Source: Actinomycetes bacterium (lineage in GTDB: Bacteria > Actinomycetota > Acidimicrobiia > Acidimicrobiales > Acidimicrobiaceae). From it: a stretch of DNA of 7,229 nucleotides. The notes below the pieces were generated by a model. That model did not search any database and was not told the DNA's origin. It saw nothing but the letters and a program-made list of their open reading frames with translations. The DNA lies in assembly GCA_021823045.1 (NCBI GenBank), contig JAKAPB010000088.1, positions 1 to 7,229 of the forward strand, given 5' to 3'. This document shows positions 4,049 to 7,229 of the stretch, one piece after another. The translations under genes and the position numbers were made by a program. Positions within the stretch are counted from its first letter, which is position 1, and each line of letters opens with the position of its first letter.

Positions 4049-6471
4049 GATGCGACCGCAGCAAACGACTTGGACCTGCTTGGTCCGCTCAGCCTGACCG
4101 TATTAGCTATGAATTCTACGTCCAAAACGTCCGTCACCCTTCCGTCTATCACGGCTACTCCAGTAACTCCTGGCCGCGAGTCCGTAGCTTGCAAATTGAT
4201 CGACTCATCGATAATGTCAACTATCGAATCACATACGATACCAACGCTCGCTCCATCACTTGTATGCACTACGACCTCCAAGATATCCGCTTCATCACTG
4301 ATAGATGGAAGATTCAGTATCTGAGACACGTATGCGAGCGGGAGAATGCTCCCCCTATACTGCACCACGTCTTTGCCGCCAGTGGACTCAATGATATCCC
4401 GAGCAAACTCTTCGAGGCGATCCACCGACGAAAGCGGTATTGCGGCACGCGATGCGGATCCAACCCCTAGTACGAGCATGGGCTGGGTGGAGGCCATTTC
4501 CTCGACCGTCGTTGTATGGGTTTCCCCCGAGGAGCGGTCTCTGCCTTGAGCGATCACTCCTGACTCTTGGGCCAAGCCCATCACATCTATGATTAATGCC
4601 ACTCGGCCATCACCCATTATCGTCGCCCCAGCAAATGCCGGAATATTCTTGATCTGCCGACCCATGGGCTTGACTACTATCTCCTCGGTGTCCAAAACCT
4701 CGTCGACTATCAGACCAAACTGGTTATCATCGGCCTGCAGTACGACAATATTTACTGGCTTCGATCGGGGATCGACTTCTGCCTCTCCGTCCTCCGAAGC
4801 CGACGGCTGCCTCTTTTTCGGGGTCTTTAACACATCTGCTAAGTCGACCAACGGCAGGAGCCTATCCCGCAACCGAACGACAGGAGCATTATGGATCTTT
4901 TCTATACTCGAAAGCGCCTGATCGGCTTCGAGGCGAACCAGTTCGACCAAGTTCACCTGAGGAATCAGATAACGGTTTTCTGCCGTGGTCACGATCAAGG
5001 CCGGGATAATCGCGAGGGTCAGCGGAATTTTGATCCGAAATGTCGTGCCAACGCCCCTAACCGAGTGGATGTCCATGACTCCACCGATCTTCTCAATATT
5101 GGTCTTGACTACATCCATTCCAACACCTCTGCCCGAGATGTTCGTGACGGCGGCCGCAGTTGTAAGGCCGGGTAGGAAGATCAGCGCTGATGCATCTCTT
5201 TCGGATAACTTACTCGCTTGCTCCGCAGAAATTAACCCAGAGGATATCGCCTTGGCCTTGATCCGTTCGCTATCTATTCCCGAACCGTCATCGCTGATCT
5301 CTATGTTTACGTGGCCGCCTTCGTGAAAAGCCCGCAGGCTCAGGGTGCCGTCGACCGGTTTGCCCGCAGCCGCTCTGGCCTCAGGTGTCTCGAGGCCATG
5401 GTCTATCGCGTTTCGAACTAAATGGGTCAGTGGGTCCTTGACCGCTTCGATGATCGTCTTATCGAGTTCTGTCTCAGCACCCTCCATATAGAGCTTGACC
5501 TTCTTGCCGACCGAAAGGCTGAGATCACGCACGACCCTTGGAAACTTAGACCACACGTTTCCTATCGGTTGCATCCGGGTCTTCATTACGCCAGCTTGGA
5601 GCTCGGTAGTGATCAGGTTGAGCCTCTGGGTTGTCTCCACTAGAGCGCTATCTGGCTGATTTGCGGTGAATTGCAGAACCTGATTTCGGGCTAAGACTAG
5701 CTCTCCGACAAGATTCATAAGTCGGTCGATTAGCGCCACATCGATCCGAATAGTCGAGTTATTAACCGTTGGCCCCGCCTCTTTACGCTGAGTATTGAGA
5801 GCTTCGACTACGTCAGACGAGTCGAGTGCCCCCCTTTCGACGAGGATCTCGCCGACATGGCGAGGATCTCCCGCGAGTTGAGCCGCCAAGGCGGCCTCCA
5901 CCTCCTCCTGCTTTGCCCTTCCGGCCTCTATGAGTAGCTCGCCAACGCTCTTATTTTCGTCGTCACTCGAAGTGTCTTCGTCGTTCGAGCCATCGGAAAC
6001 AGCCTGAATCTCACCCACCTGAGGGACAAGCACAACCTCTTTATGGTTCAGGACTTTGGATTCTGAACGAGCCTGTGGACGGTGGCTCAGCGCTTCCATT
6101 GAGCGAATTAACTCGCTATGGTCTGCATCGCCATCGGCTCCACTCTGCTCGATATTTAAAAGCATCTGTCTTACCGCGTCCACTGCTAGTAGCAAAACCG
6201 TGGTGATTTCCGGCGTGAGCAGCAAAGTCGCATCTCTCAGTTGCGACAGCAGGTTTTCTGCCGAATGGGTAACCTTCTCCAAATTCTGGAATCCCAAAAA
6301 TCCGCTGGCACCCTTGATGCTGTGGATGGTCCTAAAGACGAACGCCAGGTTCCCCGCATCCGTCGGATCGTGTTCTAGCTCAACAAAGGCCTGGTCGAGG
6401 GCGTCTAATCCCTCGCCAGATTCTACAAGAAACTCGCCTATTACTTCGGCAAGATCGTCATCTTGGGTCAT
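4045..6471 (-). CDS. cheA: Chemotaxis histidine kinase CheA with a two-repeat linker and two CheW-like domains
   Basis: CheA autophosphorylates on a His in response to receptors and passes the phosphate to CheY and CheB. Domains, numbered from the ATG at 6471 (808 residues): HPt about 3-112 with phosphoacceptor H50 in TIHSIKGASGF; acidic linker 155-173; two 24-residue motifs at 175-198 and 205-228; dimerisation domain about 239-302; ATPase about 305-485 with N box HLVRNAIDHGLE (N354), G1 DDGSGID (394-400), F box FLPGLT, G2 GRGVGMDVV (447-455) and G3 GVGTTF (473-478); CheW-like P5 about 486-635; and a second, more diverged CheW-like domain about 660-792. No classical P2 is seen. Start: a GTG at 6480 would add three residues, but GGGGTG (6478-6483) sits 6 bases before the ATG as a Shine-Dalgarno, and the GTG is part of that site, so ATG is preferred. 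The TGA overlaps the cheW start as ATGA. All key kinase residues are present. Confidence 0.96.
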   Translation of the reverse strand: MTQDDDLAEVIGEFLVESGEGLDALDQAFVELEHDPTDAGNLAFVFRTIHSIKGASGFLGFQNLEKVTHSAENLLSQLRDATLLLTPEITTVLLLAVDAVRQMLLNIEQSGADGDADHSELIRSMEALSHRPQARSESKVLNHKEVVLVPQVGEIQAVSDGSNDEDTSSDDENKSVGELLIEAGRAKQEEVEAALAAQLAGDPRHVGEILVERGALDSSDVVEALNTQRKEAGPTVNNSTIRIDVALIDRLMNLVGELVLARNQVLQFTANQPDSALVETTQRLNLITTELQAGVMKTRMQPIGNVWSKFPRVVRDLSLSVGKKVKLYMEGAETELDKTIIEAVKDPLTHLVRNAIDHGLETPEARAAAGKPVDGTLSLRAFHEGGHVNIEISDDGSGIDSERIKAKAISSGLISAEQASKLSERDASALIFLPGLTTAAAVTNISGRGVGMDVVKTNIEKIGGVMDIHSVRGVGTTFRIKIPLTLAIIPALIVTTAENRYLIPQVNLVELVRLEADQALSSIEKIHNAPVVRLRDRLLPLVDLADVLKTPKKRQPSASEDGEAEVDPRSKPVNIVVLQADDNQFGLIVDEVLDTEEIVVKPMGRQIKNIPAFAGATIMGDGRVALIIDVMGLAQESGVIAQGRDRSSGETHTTTVEEMASTQPMLVLGVGSASRAAIPLSSVDRLEEFARDIIESTGGKDVVQYRGSILPLAYVSQILNLPSISDEADILEVVVHTSDGASVGIVCDSIVDIIDESINLQATDSRPGVTGVAVIDGRVTDVLDVEFIANTVRLSGPSRSKSFAAVAS
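5788..5949 (-). repeat. Two tandem 24-residue motifs in the CheA linker (MshEN/GspE-N-like)
   Basis: Within CheA, residues 175-198 (5878-5949) and 205-228 (5788-5859) are two copies of one motif separated by six residues. Copy 1 contains VGELLIEAG and ends ALAAQ; copy 2 contains VGEILVERG and ends ALNTQ. Ten of 23 aligned positions are identical (V, G, E, L, E, G, V, A, L, Q). The pattern, Gly at 3, Leu-Val/Ile at 6-7, Gly at 10, Val at 17, Leu at 21 and Gln at 24, follows the motif I remember for the MshEN domain at the N-terminus of GspE/PilB-type ATPases. The Arg usually found at position 1 is Ser or His here. Similar repeats occur in the P2 position of some other CheA proteins, as far as I recall. 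Function is inferred only. Confidence 0.6.
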
Positions 6472-6477
6472 AGCTCG

Positions 6478-6483
6478 CACCCC
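6478..6483 (-). promoter_or_regulatory. Ribosome binding site deciding the cheA start
   Basis: On the minus strand GGGGTG lies 6 bases before the ATG at 6471. It resembles the anti-Shine-Dalgarno complement GGAGGTG. The competing GTG start at 6480 overlaps this motif and has no comparable site before it. Confidence 0.55.
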
Positions 6484-6517
6484 ATGTTCATCTTATGATC
6501 ATCTAAAGCGCCGCGCG

Positions 6518-6557
6518 GATCGCCAGAAGGGGCGGCTACCCAATCATTCGGGCGATC
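6518..6557 (-). other. Inverted repeat between mcp and cheA
   Basis: GATCGCC (6518-6524) and GGCGATC (6551-6557) form perfect 7-base arms around 26 bases that contain a smaller GGG/CCC pairing. On the minus-strand transcript this would fold between the mcp stop and the cheA ribosome binding site. There is no T tract after it, so it is more likely an mRNA stability or partial attenuation element than a terminator. Function is inferred only. Confidence 0.35.
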
Positions 6558-6577
6558 TGAATGCTCCAATGAGCGGC

Positions 6578-7229
6578 TCAACTAGCACTCCTCAGCTTTT
6601 CAGCTACCGTGCGAAGTTCAGAGGAGACCTGGATAAGACCCATCGTGTGCTCTTGGTTCTTAGAGACAGCCTTCGACGTGCTCTCTGCAGCCTGGGCTAC
6701 ACCCGTGATATTGCGAGCTATCTCACCAGAGCCAACGGCCGCTTCGGAGATATTCTGGGCTATGGCGCCAGTGGTGGACTGCTGCTCTTTTACCGCTTCG
6801 GCAATAGTTCCGGAAATAGCGTTGATCTGGTCGATGATATGGGCGATCTCGTCGATGGCATTGACCGCCTCCGCAGTATCGGATTGGGTCGTTTCGATCC
6901 TGCGTCCTATATCCTCTGTCGCTTGCGCAGTCTGCTTAGCCAGTTCTTTCACTTCGTTAGCAACAACGGCAAATCCCTTACCAGACTCACCAGCGCGGGC
7001 GGCTTCTATCGTTGCGTTTAGCGCCAGCAGGTTAGTTTGCTGGGCTATCGAAGTAATCACCTTGATCACCGTCGAGATCTCACGAGACGAAGTTCCGAGC
7101 CTATCCATTGTTAGCCTGGTAGATTCGGCCGCCTCTACTGCAGTACCCGCTACGCGAGCAGCGTCAGAAGCATTATTAGCCACCGTTACAATTGAAGTTG
7201 CTAGCTCCTCTGCCGCCGCTGACACCGTC
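6578..7229 (-). CDS. Methyl-accepting chemotaxis protein, C-terminal signalling part (5' end beyond the window)
   Basis: This is the cytoplasmic signalling domain of a chemoreceptor, which controls CheA through CheW. The frame is open to the right edge, so the sensor, membrane segments and HAMP, if any, lie outside; 216 residues are visible. The GTG at 7225 is an internal valine codon, not a start. The hairpin tip is clear: [19 protein letters not shown] followed by [18 protein letters not shown], the most conserved stretch of the family. The rest is heptad-patterned coiled coil rich in Ala, Ser, Thr and Glu. Near the visible N-terminus, [10 protein letters not shown] fits the methylation-site consensus (small pair, two residues, Glu-Glx, two residues, small pair). 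The protein ends in LRSAS and has no NWETF-type pentapeptide for tethering CheR or CheB. It lies 97 to 106 bases upstream of cheA on the same strand, probably in the same operon. The family call is certain; the ligand cannot be told. Confidence 0.96.
   Translation of the reverse strand, partial: TVSAAAEELATSIVTVANNASDAARVAGTAVEAAESTRLTMDRLGTSSREISTVIKVITSIAQQTNLLALNATIEAARAGESGKGFAVVANEVKELAKQTAQATEDIGRRIETTQSDTAEAVNAIDEIAHIIDQINAISGTIAEAVKEQQSTTGAIAQNISEAAVGSGEIARNITGVAQAAESTSKAVSKNQEHTMGLIQVSSELRTVAEKLRSAS

Noticed and set aside
6056..7021. Plus-strand open frame of 321 codons across the 5' part of cheA, the gap and mcp
   Set aside because: It lies antisense to two genes with unmistakable conserved domains. 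Its translation is Ser/Arg/Leu-rich with no recognisable motif, and it spans two genes and their gap.
1..7229. CRISPR array, tRNA or rRNA
   Set aside because: No regularly spaced identical repeats with unique spacers of CRISPR size, no cloverleaf with a TTCGA-type T arm, and no conserved rRNA segment were found by eye on either strand.

Overview
The window carries the 3' part of a chemotaxis operon followed by an ammonium transporter gene, all on the minus strand. Reading in the direction of transcription (right to left) the order is: the signalling end of a methyl-accepting chemotaxis protein (cut by the right edge), cheA, cheW, cheB, a 316-base gap, then amt, and about 800 bases on the left with no intact gene.

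The organism is a bacterium using the standard code (TGA ends the mcp, cheA and cheW frames; TAG ends cheB). Base composition looks moderate, around half G+C by eye. From memory the Amt sequence resembles actinobacterial Amts most, including a Glu in place of the first pore His and a tail of the form GAYSFVV...GLRV...AYDF. A motile actinobacterium of moderate G+C, perhaps an Acidimicrobiia-like lineage, is my best guess, but this is inference.

The che genes are tightly packed: cheA and cheW overlap by ATGA, and cheW and cheB touch or overlap at TTGA. Together they form a receptor-kinase-coupling protein-methylesterase set. CheR, CheY and flagellar genes are not in the window. CheA is unusual: between its HPt and dimerisation domains, where P2 normally sits, it has two 24-residue tandem motifs resembling the MshEN/GspE-type N-terminal motif, and it ends in two CheW-like domains instead of one.

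The amt gene is the other main point. Its frame is stopped by a TGA at codon 366, but the same frame continues for 47 more codons that encode the rest of TM11 and the conserved cytoplasmic tail, ending at a second TGA. The gene is therefore full length apart from one stop codon: a recent nonsense mutation, a sequencing error, or readthrough. Upstream of amt lie a good Shine-Dalgarno, a TATAAT -10 box, and two related repeat blocks spaced 33 bases apart that look like a regulator's binding sites.

The left 817 bases hold short interrupted frames only, with a threefold 22-base-period repeat and several hairpins. This could be a decayed mobile-element end, but no transposase is recognisable.
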